Assembly (NCBI RefSeq): GCF_001449115.1
Contig: NZ_LAIJ01000009.1
Location: 434,001-498,000 of the forward strand
Direction of reading: 5' to 3'
DNA length: 64,000 nt
Origin: Occallatibacter gabretensis
Lineage (GTDB): Bacteria > Acidobacteriota > Terriglobia > Terriglobales > Acidobacteriaceae
Notes under the pieces: model-generated
Database searches by the model: none
Told to the model about the DNA's origin: nothing
Seen by the model: the letters and a program-made list of their open reading frames with translations, nothing else
Translations under genes and position numbers: made by a program
Shown: in pieces, positions 54,636-64,000 of the stretch
Layout of the letters: the number at the start of each line of letters is the position of its first letter
Position numbering within the stretch: the stretch's first letter is position 1

Positions 54636-55750
54636 ATCAGTTCCGTCTTCCCCTGCTGTCCCAGCTCCTTCACAATCTTGCCCACATCCTGCGAGTGATC
54701 CCGGTGCGCAATCAGCAGCGCGTCTTCGGTATCCACAATGACAAGATTCTCCACCCCTACCAGCGCCACAAACTTCCGCGGGCTGTAGATGTAGTTATTC
54801 GAGCCGTGAATCGCCAGATGGCCGTCTGTATCAGCCACGTTTCCATCGCCGTCGCCACGCAGCCGCGTCTCCAGTTGGTACTCGTACAGCGAGGCCCAGG
54901 AGCCGAGATCGTTCCACGCAAACTCCGCCGGCAGGCAGTACAGGTTCGACTTATGCTCGCCTTTTGCCGAACGCGGCTCCAGGATCGCGTAGTCCACCGA
55001 GATGTTCTCGCACTTGGGGTAAAGCTCCGCAAAAACCTTCTCGAACTTCGGCGTACCGTAGGCCGCGGCAATCTCTTCAAGCAGCGGCGCCGTCTCCGGC
55101 ACGTGCTCGCGGACGGCATTGGCCAGCGTGCGTGCCGACCACAGAAACATTCCCGAGTTCCAGTAGTAATTTCCCGCCGCGATAAACTCTTCGGCCTTCA
55201 TCAGGTTCGGCTTTTCAGTAAATCGCCGCACGCGCAGCGTGGAGTCATCCCCGGCCAGATCGCCTGTTTCAATGTAGCCGTAGCCGGTCTCTGGCCGCGT
55301 AGGTTCAATGCCCAGCACGACCATATTCGTTCCGGCAGCGGCCAGCGCAATGCCTCTCTGCAGAATCTTCAGAAAGCGCGGCTCGTCGCCAATCACATGA
55401 TCCGACGGAAAAATGCCCAGCACAGCCTCAGGATTATCCTTCTCGATCAGCAACGCTGCCAACCCGCACGCTGGAGCGGTATTCCGAGCTGCGGGTTCCT
55501 GCACAATCTGCGACGCCGGAACACCTTTCAGCTGATCGGCAATCTCCCCTGCAAGTAGCTCATTGGTAATCACCCATGTGTGCTCCACTCCGCTCAGCGG
55601 CTTCAGGCGCTCCACCGTCTGCTGAATCATCGAGCGCTCGCCGTCAAGAGCCAGCACCTGCTTCGCGCGCGCGCGCCGCGAACGCGGCCAGAAGCGAGTA
55701 CCACTGCCCCCAGCCAGAATTACAGGACGAAAATCGATAGTCTTTGACAT
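54632..55750 (-). CDS. manC: mannose-1-phosphate guanylyltransferase
   Basis: 372 aa from the ATG at 55750. Makes GDP-mannose for polysaccharide synthesis. Nucleotidyltransferase signature VILAGGSGTRFWPRSRR near residue 10-25, then GIFPSDHVIGDE and VRRFTEKPN. Only the transferase domain is present; no C-terminal isomerase domain is attached. Overlaps the opposing gene's stop by 4 bases. Could serve the O-antigen pathway represented at the left edge. Confidence 0.85.
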   Translation of the reverse strand: MSKTIDFRPVILAGGSGTRFWPRSRRARAKQVLALDGERSMIQQTVERLKPLSGVEHTWVITNELLAGEIADQLKGVPASQIVQEPAARNTAPACGLAALLIEKDNPEAVLGIFPSDHVIGDEPRFLKILQRGIALAAAGTNMVVLGIEPTRPETGYGYIETGDLAGDDSTLRVRRFTEKPNLMKAEEFIAAGNYYWNSGMFLWSARTLANAVREHVPETAPLLEEIAAAYGTPKFEKVFAELYPKCENISVDYAILEPRSAKGEHKSNLYCLPAEFAWNDLGSWASLYEYQLETRLRGDGDGNVADTDGHLAIHGSNNYIYSPRKFVALVGVENLVIVDTEDALLIAHRDHSQDVGKIVKELGQQGKTELI

Positions 55751-55943
55751 GGAAGTCACATTCTCTATGCGCAATGCAGGATTGTCCAGTAAATGTAATC
55801 ACTACATATACAACTTGTTTATTTTTTGAGCGTTGCAGAAGTCACAAGCAGCCTTACCGCTTTCTCTGAGGTAAAGATGATGAAACGCTGTCAGCGCCGG
55901 GCCGAACCGACGCTGAAGACGCATTTGGCTGGACTACTAACCC

Positions 55944-57143
55944 CTAGCCGAGCTTTGACAGGAATTCTCCCATGCGGCGCGTGCCTTCGTCGATGTTCTC
56001 TTTGGTCACCGGGTAGGAGAGCCGGATATGCTCACTGGTTCCAAACGCCTCGCCCGGAACCGTTACCACGTGCGCCTCATGCAGCAGCCGCGTGGCCAGC
56101 TCCGTGGCAGACTGGATGCCGCCCTTGCCGATAAACGCGCCGATGTTGGGATACACATAGAATGCGCCCTCCGGCTTGGTGCACGTCACGCCCGGAATCT
56201 CCGTCAGCTTCTTCAGCATGTAGTCGCGCAGCTGAATAAACTCCGCGCGAAACTCGCAGACGCAATCCTGAGGTCCGGCAAGCGCGGCAATCGAGGCCTT
56301 CTGCACAATGCTCGACGCATTCGATGTCGACTGCGACTGCAGCTTGCTCAGGTTCGCAACCACCTGCTTTGAAGCCAGCGCATAACCCGCACGCCAGCCC
56401 GTCATCGAATAGGTCTTCGAAAGCGAGCCGAGAATCACAAGATGCTCCTTGGCCCACGTGTAGGAACCGCCGGAGACACATTGGCCCGCATAGTTCAAAT
56501 ACACATAGCACTCATCCAGAAGTAGGAAAATCCCGCGCTCATGCGCAAGATGCACAATGCGCTCCAGATCCTGTGCGCTCATCACGGAGCCCGCCGGATT
56601 CGACGGCGAATTCAAGATAATCGCCTTCGTCCGCGGTGTAATTGCCTTCTCAATCGCGTCCGCCGTTATGCGGAAATTCTCCGACTCCTGCGTCTCGAGA
56701 AAGACCACCTTGCCGCCTGCATATTGAATGATGTCCTTGAAGCTCACCCAGTACGGCACCGGCAGAATCACCTCGTCGCCGTGATCCACAAGAATCTGGA
56801 TCGTATTGAAGAGCGCCAGCTTGCCGCCGGTGGTAAAAATCGCCTCGTCAATGCTGTAGTCAGAACCGAAGTCCGTCGCGTGGCGCTCCACAATCGCCTT
56901 CCGCACATCGGGAATTCCCGGCACCACCGTGTATCGCGTGAAGTTCGCGTCAATGGCGGCAATCGCAGCATCCTTGATGTGCTGCGGCGTGGGAAAATGC
57001 GGCTCGCCCGCGCCAAAATCCACCAGCTTGGCGCCCTGAGCGCGCAGCTTCGCGGCCTCAGCGGCCACAGCCATAGTTGCAGAAACCTCAATCCGGCCAA
57101 TTCGGTCGGCGAAAACCTTCGCGGGTGCGGCTACAGTCGTCAT
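55944..57143 (-). CDS. pyridoxal-phosphate aminotransferase (aspartate aminotransferase-like)
   Basis: 399 aa from the ATG at 57143 (MTTVAAPAK). Class I aminotransferase: N-terminal cap GAGEPHFPTPQHI, Tyr-Trp-Val-Ser, NSPSNPAGSVM, and the PLP Lys in SLSKTYSMTGWRAGY; Arg in the C-terminal HIRLSYPVT. Family suggests aspartate or a related amino acid. Divergent from the gamma-carbonic anhydrase gene. Confidence 0.88.
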   Translation of the reverse strand: MTTVAAPAKVFADRIGRIEVSATMAVAAEAAKLRAQGAKLVDFGAGEPHFPTPQHIKDAAIAAIDANFTRYTVVPGIPDVRKAIVERHATDFGSDYSIDEAIFTTGGKLALFNTIQILVDHGDEVILPVPYWVSFKDIIQYAGGKVVFLETQESENFRITADAIEKAITPRTKAIILNSPSNPAGSVMSAQDLERIVHLAHERGIFLLLDECYVYLNYAGQCVSGGSYTWAKEHLVILGSLSKTYSMTGWRAGYALASKQVVANLSKLQSQSTSNASSIVQKASIAALAGPQDCVCEFRAEFIQLRDYMLKKLTEIPGVTCTKPEGAFYVYPNIGAFIGKGGIQSATELATRLLHEAHVVTVPGEAFGTSEHIRLSYPVTKENIDEGTRRMGEFLSKLG

Positions 57144-57234
57144 GTATCCATTTTTACAGATTTTCAGGAGGACGCAAAACCGCAGAAGGCCATCGTCCGT
57201 AACGTGCACTAAACTTGTGTTTTGGAGGCACCCT

Positions 57235-57786
57235 ATGATCCGCAGTTATAAAGGCCGCTGGCCAAAGATTCCAGAAAGCTCTTACGTCGATATCTCTGCC
57301 CAGGTGATGGGCGATGTAGAACTCGGCGAGAACTCCTCCGTCTGGTGCAACGCCGTGCTGCGCGGCGACGTCAACTCTATTCGCCTCGGCTCCAACTCCA
57401 ACGTGCAGGACTGCTGCGTCCTCCACGGCCAGCGGAATCTCTACGCCGTCACCGTCGGCGACTGGGTCACCATCGGCCATAATGCCACCGTCCACGGCTG
57501 CACCGTCGAAGACGCGGTGCTGATCGGCATGGGCGTAACAATTCTCAACGACTGCCGCATCGGCGAGGGCTCCATCATCGCCGCCGGAGCCGTGCTACCT
57601 GAGCACACCATCGTTCCGCCGCGCACCCTCTGGGCCGGCGTCCCCGGCAAGCAGCGCCGCGAGCTTAGCGACGGCGACCGCAAGCTCATCCTTGAATACG
57701 CGCAGAATTATCTGGATTACACAAAGGTGTTTCTGGAAGAGGTCAGAGATCAGGGATCAGAGATCGGCGCCCCGCAACGACACTAA
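57235..57786 (+). CDS. gamma-carbonic anhydrase family protein
   Basis: 183 aa from the ATG at 57235, with GGAGG seven bases upstream. Left-handed beta-helix with hexapeptide repeats: VWCNAVLRGDVNSIRLGSN, NVQDCCVLHG, TIGHNATVHGCTVEDAVLIGMG. The His residues that bind zinc are visible (His in LHG and GHNATVHG). May act as a carbonic anhydrase or a related acyl-carrier enzyme; the exact activity of such proteins often cannot be told. Confidence 0.85.
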   Translation: MIRSYKGRWPKIPESSYVDISAQVMGDVELGENSSVWCNAVLRGDVNSIRLGSNSNVQDCCVLHGQRNLYAVTVGDWVTIGHNATVHGCTVEDAVLIGMGVTILNDCRIGEGSIIAAGAVLPEHTIVPPRTLWAGVPGKQRRELSDGDRKLILEYAQNYLDYTKVFLEEVRDQGSEIGAPQRH

Positions 57787-57833
57787 AGCAAAATCTGGGC
57801 ATGCCCGGCTTGCTTGTGCGGGTTAGTGCATTT

Positions 57834-57878
57834 CAAAACAGCGGCCCGCTCAAATTCTTTGAGCGGGCCGCTGTTTTG
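57834..57878. terminator. bidirectional Rho-independent terminator
   Basis: A perfect 21-bp stem with loop TTC between two convergent genes; the stem outer ends are AAAA and TTTT runs, so it works for both strands. Confidence 0.85.
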
Positions 57879-57906
57879 CTGATCTCTGATCTCTGAACCC
57901 TGATCT

Positions 57907-59403
57907 CTACTTCGGCAACTGCGAATCATCCCATCCGCCGCCCAGTGAGCGAACCAGCTGAACGCTAAAGGCAAATTGCCGCGTCTGCAAATCCGTCAGG
58001 ATGCGCTGATCGGCCAGCAATGTAGTCTCCGCCGTAAGCACTTCCAGATAGCTGGTTACGCCGCCCTTGTAGCGCTGGTTCGAGAGATCGAGCGAGTGCT
58101 GTGCGGAATCCACGGCGCGCTTCTCCACCGCTTCTTCTTCGTTCAGGGTGCGCAGCGTCGAGAGATTGTCCTCCACATCCTGAAAGGCCGTAAAGACTGT
58201 GTTCCTGTAGCCGGCCGCCTGAGCCTCGTATTGGTGACGAGCCTGATCGGTAAGCGCACGGCGCTGGCCCGCGTCAAAAAGCAGCTCCGCGGCAGAAGCT
58301 CCCAGCGACCATAGCGCGCTCGGCCCCGAAATCCATGTACCGCCGTGGGTGCTCTCAAAGCCGCCGACTCCATTCAGATTAATCGTCGGATAATACGCGC
58401 TGATCTGAACGCCGATCTGTGCGTTTGCTGCCTGTGCCTGCCGTTCCGCTGCGGCAATATCCGGCCTGCGCTCCAGAAGCTGCGAAGGCACGCCCAGCGG
58501 CACATTCGGCAGTGAAAGATCCAGCGGCGAATAGGGAATGCTGAAGCTCGACAGCGTGTAATTGGCAATGGTACCTATCGCATGCTCAAACTGCGCGCGT
58601 CCCACGCTCACATCCACCAGCTGTGCTTTCACCGTCTCAAGCTGTGTCTGCGCCTGCGCCACATCCACATCCGTGGCCACGCCGCCCTTAAGCCGGCGCT
58701 GCGTCAGGTCAAGCTGCTTCTCCAGGTCTCCCACGGTCTTCTTCAGCAGCTGGATCTGCGAGTCCAGCCCGCGCATCTGAAAGTAATCCGCGGCCATCTC
58801 TGCTTCCAGTGACAGGCTCAGATTCGCCTGCTCCGCCGCGCTCGCCTGCATGTTGGCATGGGCAGCCTCAATACCGCGCCGAATCTTGCCCCAGAAGTCC
58901 GGCTCCCAGCTTCCAGCGCCTGTCAGCAGCAGATCGTTGTAGCTGGTTTTGGTAGCCGGCGTTGCATTCGGCTCATTATGGCTGACCCTGTTATACGAGT
59001 AGCCCGGTCCCGCTGAAATCCGGGGATACAACTGCGACCGCACCGACTGCACCTGGTCGCGCGCCGCCAGGTAATTCTCCATTGCCTGCCGCACCGCCTG
59101 GTTGTTGCCGGCAATGCGTTCCTCCAGCGCATTCAGCTGGGGATCGTTGTAAATCTCCCACCACTTGCCCTTCAGCATTCCATCCGAAGGCGTGGCCGGC
59201 TTCCATGAGCCGCCATCCGGATTCGGCGGAGGCACAGTAACACTCGGCGCGCCGCCCTCTTTGTACACCGGCGGCGCGGTAAATGGCGGACGAGTGTAAT
59301 TCGGGCCCACGGGCTTGCATCCCGCCAGAAAACTCAGTGCGGCGAGAGTCGCAGCAAGACTCACAGCACGGCCCGGTACAGCAATGGAAAACCGCTTCCG
59401 CAT
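57907..59403 (-). CDS. RND efflux outer membrane factor (lipoprotein)
   Basis: 498 aa of the OprM/NodT/CusC family. The N-terminal lipobox is Phe-Leu-Ala-Gly-Cys-Lys. The two outer-membrane-factor repeats are visible as long amphipathic helices with conserved patterns PNYTRP, DLEKQLDLTQRRLKGGVATD and ALTDQARHQYEAQAAGYRNTV. Last gene of the efflux operon, 2 bases from the adaptor gene. Confidence 0.9.
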   Translation of the reverse strand: MRKRFSIAVPGRAVSLAATLAALSFLAGCKPVGPNYTRPPFTAPPVYKEGGAPSVTVPPPNPDGGSWKPATPSDGMLKGKWWEIYNDPQLNALEERIAGNNQAVRQAMENYLAARDQVQSVRSQLYPRISAGPGYSYNRVSHNEPNATPATKTSYNDLLLTGAGSWEPDFWGKIRRGIEAAHANMQASAAEQANLSLSLEAEMAADYFQMRGLDSQIQLLKKTVGDLEKQLDLTQRRLKGGVATDVDVAQAQTQLETVKAQLVDVSVGRAQFEHAIGTIANYTLSSFSIPYSPLDLSLPNVPLGVPSQLLERRPDIAAAERQAQAANAQIGVQISAYYPTINLNGVGGFESTHGGTWISGPSALWSLGASAAELLFDAGQRRALTDQARHQYEAQAAGYRNTVFTAFQDVEDNLSTLRTLNEEEAVEKRAVDSAQHSLDLSNQRYKGGVTSYLEVLTAETTLLADQRILTDLQTRQFAFSVQLVRSLGGGWDDSQLPK

Positions 59404-59405
59404 CC

Positions 59406-60689
59406 CTACTTGCCTCCGCCTTTCTGATTAGGCGAGCTCTGATTGGACGAGTTCTGATTCGGCAAGCTCTGCACGCGCACTGATTCACCATCAATCAGCG
59501 AGTCCGGCGGATCCTGAATGATCTTGTCCTCAGCCTTGATGCCGGCAATCACCTGCACCGTCGCGCCATCATCCTCGCCTATGGTGACCGGCACCAGACG
59601 CGCCACATTGCCATTCACCACCGTGCCCACGCGCAGTCCCTCGTGGCGGAAGATCAGCGCCGAAGCCGGCAAAATAAAGGTCTGTCCCTGTGCGGGCGTC
59701 TTCAGATGCACCTGCGCCAGCGAGCCAGAAGTCAGCTCACCTTTGCGGTTGTCCACATCCACTTCCACCAGCAGCGTGCGATTTGTCGGATCGATCGCAT
59801 CCGCCGTCCGCACCAACGTGCCCTGGAATGTCTTGCCCGGGTGCTCCGGGAAGGTCAGATCGATCTTCTCTCCCTTTTTGATTCCCTGTGTATATACCTG
59901 CGGCACGTTTGTATACACCCGCAGTGTATTGACCGCCTGAACGTGAAAGAGCTCTGCGGTCGATCCTTCCGTGATCAACTGCCCCACGTCCACGCTGCGC
60001 GCCGTCACCACGCCATCAAACGGCGCATACACCTTCTCAAAACTCTGTAGTTCCTTCAGCCTCTGCACTGTTGCCTGGGCGGACTTCACCGCCGAGGACG
60101 TTGCCGCCTCTTGCGTCACAAACGTATCCGTGTCGAACTGCGAGACCGCATCCGAGGTGACCAGTCCCTTGTATCGCTCCGCCTGCGTATGCGCATTGCC
60201 GGCGTTGGTCTGCGCGGTAACCAGGTCAGCTTCCGTCTGCGCCAGCTGCTGGTCCAGCTCTGGCGTGGAAATCTCCGCCAGCAGCGCGCCCTGCTTGACC
60301 GGCGCGCCGATGTCGTAATACCACTTCTTCAGGTAGCCGCTGGTACGCGCAAAAATCGGCGAATCGGAAAACGCCGTCACGTTGCCTGGCAGCACAAAGC
60401 TGTCTACCGGCGCGCCCGGCTTAGCCGGCAGCGCAATCACCGTCGGCGAAGCCAGCTCGTTCGTCGTATCCGCCAGAACCTCGCTTGTGCGATGCCGCTT
60501 CCAGATGCCATACACAGCCAGAACAGCCACCACAACCAACAGCACACCCACCGTCAGCAGCGTGCCGCGGCCTGAGACCGGTGCATGATCGGGCGCGCTC
60601 TCATGATCGTGCGCGGGCTGCGCCCCATTCTGTCCGGACCCATTCTTTGGGTCACCATTCCGCGGCTTGGAATTCTCTTCGTTCGTCAT
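59406..60689 (-). CDS. RND efflux periplasmic adaptor (membrane fusion protein)
   Basis: 427 aa from the ATG at 60689 (MTNEENSKP); a TTG at 60719 is an alternative. One N-terminal TM helix (about 31-50), then the lipoyl hairpin YYDIGAPVKQGALLAEISTPELDQQL, an alpha-hairpin, FDGVVTARSVDVGQLI and the beta-barrel with TFPEHPGKTFQGTLVRT. Joins the inner-membrane permease to the outer membrane factor. Confidence 0.9.
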   Translation of the reverse strand: MTNEENSKPRNGDPKNGSGQNGAQPAHDHESAPDHAPVSGRGTLLTVGVLLVVVAVLAVYGIWKRHRTSEVLADTTNELASPTVIALPAKPGAPVDSFVLPGNVTAFSDSPIFARTSGYLKKWYYDIGAPVKQGALLAEISTPELDQQLAQTEADLVTAQTNAGNAHTQAERYKGLVTSDAVSQFDTDTFVTQEAATSSAVKSAQATVQRLKELQSFEKVYAPFDGVVTARSVDVGQLITEGSTAELFHVQAVNTLRVYTNVPQVYTQGIKKGEKIDLTFPEHPGKTFQGTLVRTADAIDPTNRTLLVEVDVDNRKGELTSGSLAQVHLKTPAQGQTFILPASALIFRHEGLRVGTVVNGNVARLVPVTIGEDDGATVQVIAGIKAEDKIIQDPPDSLIDGESVRVQSLPNQNSSNQSSPNQKGGGK

Positions 60690-60728
60690 AATTCGATACT
60701 CCAGAAGCTGGTCATCCAACTCGTCTTC

Positions 60729-63700
60729 TTACGCTTCGCCGAACTCATCCTGCAAAGTATTCGTGTGTCCATGAGCGGCTTCCTTCTTTGCCCTGCGCTT
60801 GCCCAGCCAGCCATGCACCACTGAGAAAAACACCGGCACAAAGAACAACGTGGCCACCGTGGCAAGCAGCAGGCCGCCAATCACCGCGCGGCCCAGCGGC
60901 GCGTTCTGCTCGCCGCCGTCGCCCAGGCCAAGCGCCATCGGCACCATGCCGATAATCATCGCCAGCGCCGTCATCAGCACCGGGCGGAAGCGCACAAAAC
61001 CTGCATTCAATGAGGCTTTGCGCGCGTCGCCCACCAGGACCTCAAGCTGCTCACGTGCAAAGGTCACCACCAGAATCGAGTTCGCCGTCGCCACGCCCAT
61101 GCACATGATCGCGCCGGTCAGCGCCGGCACGCTCAGCCGCGTGTTGGTCAGGAACAGGAACCACACAATACCCGCCAGAGCCGCTGGCAACGCCGAGATA
61201 ATCAGGAACGGATCAAGCCAGGATTGGAAGTTCACCACGATCAGCAGGTACACCAGCAGAATCGACATGGCCAGGCCGCCGATCAGGCCGATGTAGCTCT
61301 TGTACATCGTGTCGCTTTGTCCGCGCAGGGTAAAGTGCGAGCCGCGCGGCAGGTCTTTCTTGTGACCGTCGATGATCTTCTGCATGGCCCGCGTCACTGA
61401 GCCAAGATCCGTGCCATTTACGTTCGTGTTGATGTCCACCACCGGCTGCACGTCGTAGTGACTCACCATGCCAAGCTCGGTGCCAGGCACAAGCGCGGCC
61501 ACGTTGCCCAGGATCTGTACTGCCTTCGGCGCGCCCGGCGCATTCGTCGCCATCGCCGTGGTCACGCTGCCTCCGGCTCCAATCGCCTGCGGAATTCCCG
61601 TACCCGTAACCGGCAGACTCTTGAGGCCGGCCAGTGTGTCCATCTTGTACTGCGGGCTCTGCGTGGCCACGTTGTAGCTCACGCCGTTGCGTGGATCCAG
61701 ATAAAAGCTCGGCGTCGTTTGAAAGCTGCCACTCAGCGCCACCAGTACAGACTGCGCCACGTTCGCCTGCGAAAGCCCCACTGCCTGCGCCCGCGTGCGG
61801 TCCACATCGACGGTAAAGTTAGGCAGATCGAAAGGCTGCTGAATGCGCGAGTCCACCGCGCCCGGAACGTGACGCACATCATCCAGCACTTTTTCCGCCA
61901 GCGTGCGATTCGCGTAGAGATTCGGCCCGATGATCTGTACGTCAATGGGAGCCGAAAGGCCAAAGTTCAGAATCTGGGTCACAATATCGACCGGCAGTTC
62001 ATAGAACGTCACGCCCGGATACTGCTTTGCCAGCACCTCGCGGAGTTTATCCACATACGGCTCCGTCGGATGGTGCTTTGCCGTCAGCGTCACCTGCACG
62101 TCCGCATCCGCCGTGCCCACCACACCTGTGGTCGAATACGAAAGGTTCAGGCCCGAATACGGCAGGCCGATGTTATCCACTATGCTTTCAACTTCGCTGC
62201 TGGGGATGTTCTGCCGGATCGTCGCATCCACGCGATCGCACAGCGCGGCCGTCTCTTCAATACGGGTGCCTGTATGCGCGCGCAGGTGAATCTTGAAGGC
62301 GCCCGAATCCACCTGGGGAAAGAAGTCCTGGCCCAGAAACGGCGCCAGCGCCACCACAGACCCCACGGAGAAGAGAATAAACAGAATCAGAAACACGGCC
62401 GCATGCTCGACGCATGTGGTCAGCAGCCGCAGATAGCCAACGCGGATATTTTCAAAGTGGTGCTCAAAGCCGAGTTGGAAGCGCACCAGTGGGTTGCGGC
62501 TCGTCTTCTTCTTTTCCGCCTCAGCCTCGTCGTGTTCCTTGAGCAGGTAACGCGCCATCGTGGGAACAATGGTTCGCGAGAGCAGGTAGCTGGCCAGCAT
62601 GGCGAAGCACACGGCTTCGGCCATGGGCACAAACAAGTATCGCGCCACGCCGCTCAGGAAGAACATCGGCACAAACACAATGCAGATCGAAAGCGTGGAT
62701 ACCAGCGCAGGAGTGGCAATCTGCGCAGCGCCGTCCAGAATCGCTTGCTCGATCTCCTTGCCCGATTCCAGGTTGCGGTTGATGTTCTCGATCTCCACTG
62801 TCGCGTCGTCTACTAGGATGCCGACAGCCAGCGCCATTCCGCCCAGCGTCATGATGTTGACCGTTTCATGCAGCAGGGCCAGAACGATCAACGAGCAGAG
62901 GATCGAGAGCGGAATCGAAACCGCGATGATGAGCGTGGAGCGCCAGCTCCCCAGGAAGACCAGGATCATCACGGCCGTCAGGCAGGCGGCAATGATCGCC
63001 TCGCGAATCACGCCGTCAATTGCACCACGCACAAAGATCGACTGGTCGCTCAGCGGATCAATCTTCAGCTGCTGCGGAAGCTGTCCGCGCATTCCATCGA
63101 TCTTCTCGTACACGCCCTTGATGATGTCCAGCGTGGAAGCCGATCCCGTCTTCATGATGCTCATCAGGATCGCGCGCCGCCCGTCGATGTGCACTATGTT
63201 CGTCTGCGGTGGATAGCCATCGCGCACGTGCGCCACGTCGCGGATGTAAACCACCGCGCCGTTCGCCGCCTTGACCGGCATATCATTCAGTTGCGCCACA
63301 ACGCTTGGCGCGGAGTTTGTCTCAATCGCATATTCAAAGCGGTCGACCTTCAACGTGCCGGAGGGCGCAATCAGGTTCTGCGCGCTCACCGCGTTCACCA
63401 CGTCGGCTGGCGAAAGCCCGCGCGCCTGCATCGCCGGCACATCGATGTCCACCTGGATCTGCCGCTGCTTGCCGCCATACGGATACGGCGTCTGCGCGCC
63501 TTCCACCTCCGCAAGCTGCGTGCGGATGGTGTTCTGGCCCAGATCGTTCAGCTTCTGTTCATCCAGCCCCTCGCCGGAAAGACCAAGCTGCAGTACAGGC
63601 ACGCTCGAAGCATTGAACTGGATGATGAACGGCGGCGTGGTGCCCGGCGGAAGACTCCGGAGCTGCACCTGCGAGATCGATGTGACCTCCGCCACCGCCG

Positions 63701-64000
63701 AAGCGATATCCACACGCGGCTGAAAGTAGACTTTGATGACCGCGATGCCGTTCAACGAATTCGATTCAATGTGCTCGATATCGTTGACGGTCGTCGTCAT
63801 ACCGCGTTCGCTGTTGGAAACGATGCGGTTGGCCATTTGATCCGCAGACAGGCCTGTAAACTGCCACACAACCGTGACGACAGGAATGTCGATATTCGGA
63901 AAGATATCCGTCGGCATCGAGAGAATGCTGTAGATGCCAAGGATCAGAATCAAAAACGAAAAGACGACGAAAGTGTAGGGCCGCCTTAGCGCAAGCCGGA
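60729..64000 (-). CDS. RND efflux permease (HAE1-like), 5' end cut by window
   Basis: Inner-membrane drug/proton antiporter; about 1,090 residues are in the window, and the frame stays open to the last base. The first in-window residues read RLALRRPYTFVVFSFLI, so only about ten residues are missing. Typical features: SMPTDIFPNIDIPVV, periplasmic porter repeats, AVGILVDDATVEIENINRNLE with proton-relay Asp, and a second half with GVATANSILVVTFAREQ. Drugs exported are unknown. Operon: permease, adaptor, outer membrane factor. Confidence 0.93.
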   Translation of the reverse strand, partial: RLALRRPYTFVVFSFLILILGIYSILSMPTDIFPNIDIPVVTVVWQFTGLSADQMANRIVSNSERGMTTTVNDIEHIESNSLNGIAVIKVYFQPRVDIASAVAEVTSISQVQLRSLPPGTTPPFIIQFNASSVPVLQLGLSGEGLDEQKLNDLGQNTIRTQLAEVEGAQTPYPYGGKQRQIQVDIDVPAMQARGLSPADVVNAVSAQNLIAPSGTLKVDRFEYAIETNSAPSVVAQLNDMPVKAANGAVVYIRDVAHVRDGYPPQTNIVHIDGRRAILMSIMKTGSASTLDIIKGVYEKIDGMRGQLPQQLKIDPLSDQSIFVRGAIDGVIREAIIAACLTAVMILVFLGSWRSTLIIAVSIPLSILCSLIVLALLHETVNIMTLGGMALAVGILVDDATVEIENINRNLESGKEIEQAILDGAAQIATPALVSTLSICIVFVPMFFLSGVARYLFVPMAEAVCFAMLASYLLSRTIVPTMARYLLKEHDEAEAEKKKTSRNPLVRFQLGFEHHFENIRVGYLRLLTTCVEHAAVFLILFILFSVGSVVALAPFLGQDFFPQVDSGAFKIHLRAHTGTRIEETAALCDRVDATIRQNIPSSEVESIVDNIGLPYSGLNLSYSTTGVVGTADADVQVTLTAKHHPTEPYVDKLREVLAKQYPGVTFYELPVDIVTQILNFGLSAPIDVQIIGPNLYANRTLAEKVLDDVRHVPGAVDSRIQQPFDLPNFTVDVDRTRAQAVGLSQANVAQSVLVALSGSFQTTPSFYLDPRNGVSYNVATQSPQYKMDTLAGLKSLPVTGTGIPQAIGAGGSVTTAMATNAPGAPKAVQILGNVAALVPGTELGMVSHYDVQPVVDINTNVNGTDLGSVTRAMQKIIDGHKKDLPRGSHFTLRGQSDTMYKSYIGLIGGLAMSILLVYLLIVVNFQSWLDPFLIISALPAALAGIVWFLFLTNTRLSVPALTGAIMCMGVATANSILVVTFAREQLEVLVGDARKASLNAGFVRFRPVLMTALAMIIGMVPMALGLGDGGEQNAPLGRAVIGGLLLATVATLFFVPVFFSVVHGWLGKRRAKKEAAHGHTNTLQDEFGEA

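Noticed and set aside
60799..62816. Large open frames on + opposite the efflux permease
   Set aside because: Arg/His-rich shadows of the permease gene; no ribosome site or motif.

Overview
The window looks like chromosomal DNA of an acidobacterium, probably family Acidobacteriaceae. Most genes have GC-rich third positions. The evidence is the gene content: a bc/caa3 respiratory operon with fused cytochrome c domains, ECF sigma/anti-sigma operons with DUF4097-type membrane proteins, and palindromic repeats with an IS200-like (RAYT) transposase remnant. This assignment is inference; no rRNA or tRNA gene was seen. All calls are by eye from sequence, without database searches.

Layout. 1-0.85 kb: 3' end of an O-antigen ligase/polymerase gene. 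1.1-9.2 kb (minus): one tight operon for an electron transport chain, with oxidase subunits II, I and III, a membrane protein, a diheme cytochrome c, a Rieske protein, a cytochrome b fused to cytochrome c, and the CtaG assembly factor. 9.3-14.2 kb: mixed metabolic and unknown genes. 14.2-20.8 kb: an SRP-like RNA candidate, ruvA, a patatin-like membrane lipase, DoxX, and lipB next to a 2-oxoacid dehydrogenase E2 gene. 20.9-28.8 kb: an AT-richer orphan gene, a solitary HicB-like gene, a beta-propeller protein, an AraC regulator, alanine racemase and a cytidylate-kinase-like protein. 28.9-33.5 kb (minus): an ECF sigma / anti-sigma / B-box membrane protein / small membrane protein / DUF4097 operon.

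33.6-37.5 kb is an accessory island of lower GC than its flanks. One edge holds duplicated palindromic repeats and a broken RAYT transposase. The rest is one minus-strand operon. It starts with a two-TM Macro-like protein and a TIR-like protein, the composition of a type II Thoeris anti-phage system. These are followed by a DUF2188 protein, a three-TM protein and four tandem mini-genes of 34-48 codons. The mini-genes encode small proline-rich proteins with a shared Gly-Tyr-Val/Thr-Pro-Pro ... Lys-Lys tail. They are the most novel item in the window.

37.7-64 kb: glgC, an outer-membrane barrel, a YdcF-like protein, a nitroreductase, a PL5-type alginate lyase, a second ECF sigma/anti-sigma operon, purA, small enzymes and secreted proteins, a protein with a run of 26 prolines, mutM, and an Arg-rich pseudo-receiver protein. 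These are followed by mannose-1-phosphate guanylyltransferase, an aminotransferase, a gamma-carbonic anhydrase and an RND efflux operon (permease cut by the window end, then adaptor and outer membrane factor).

A dispersed palindromic element (core TGCCTGGACRGCCAGTCC) occurs at least four times. Two copies lie in frame inside the E2 and alanine racemase genes.
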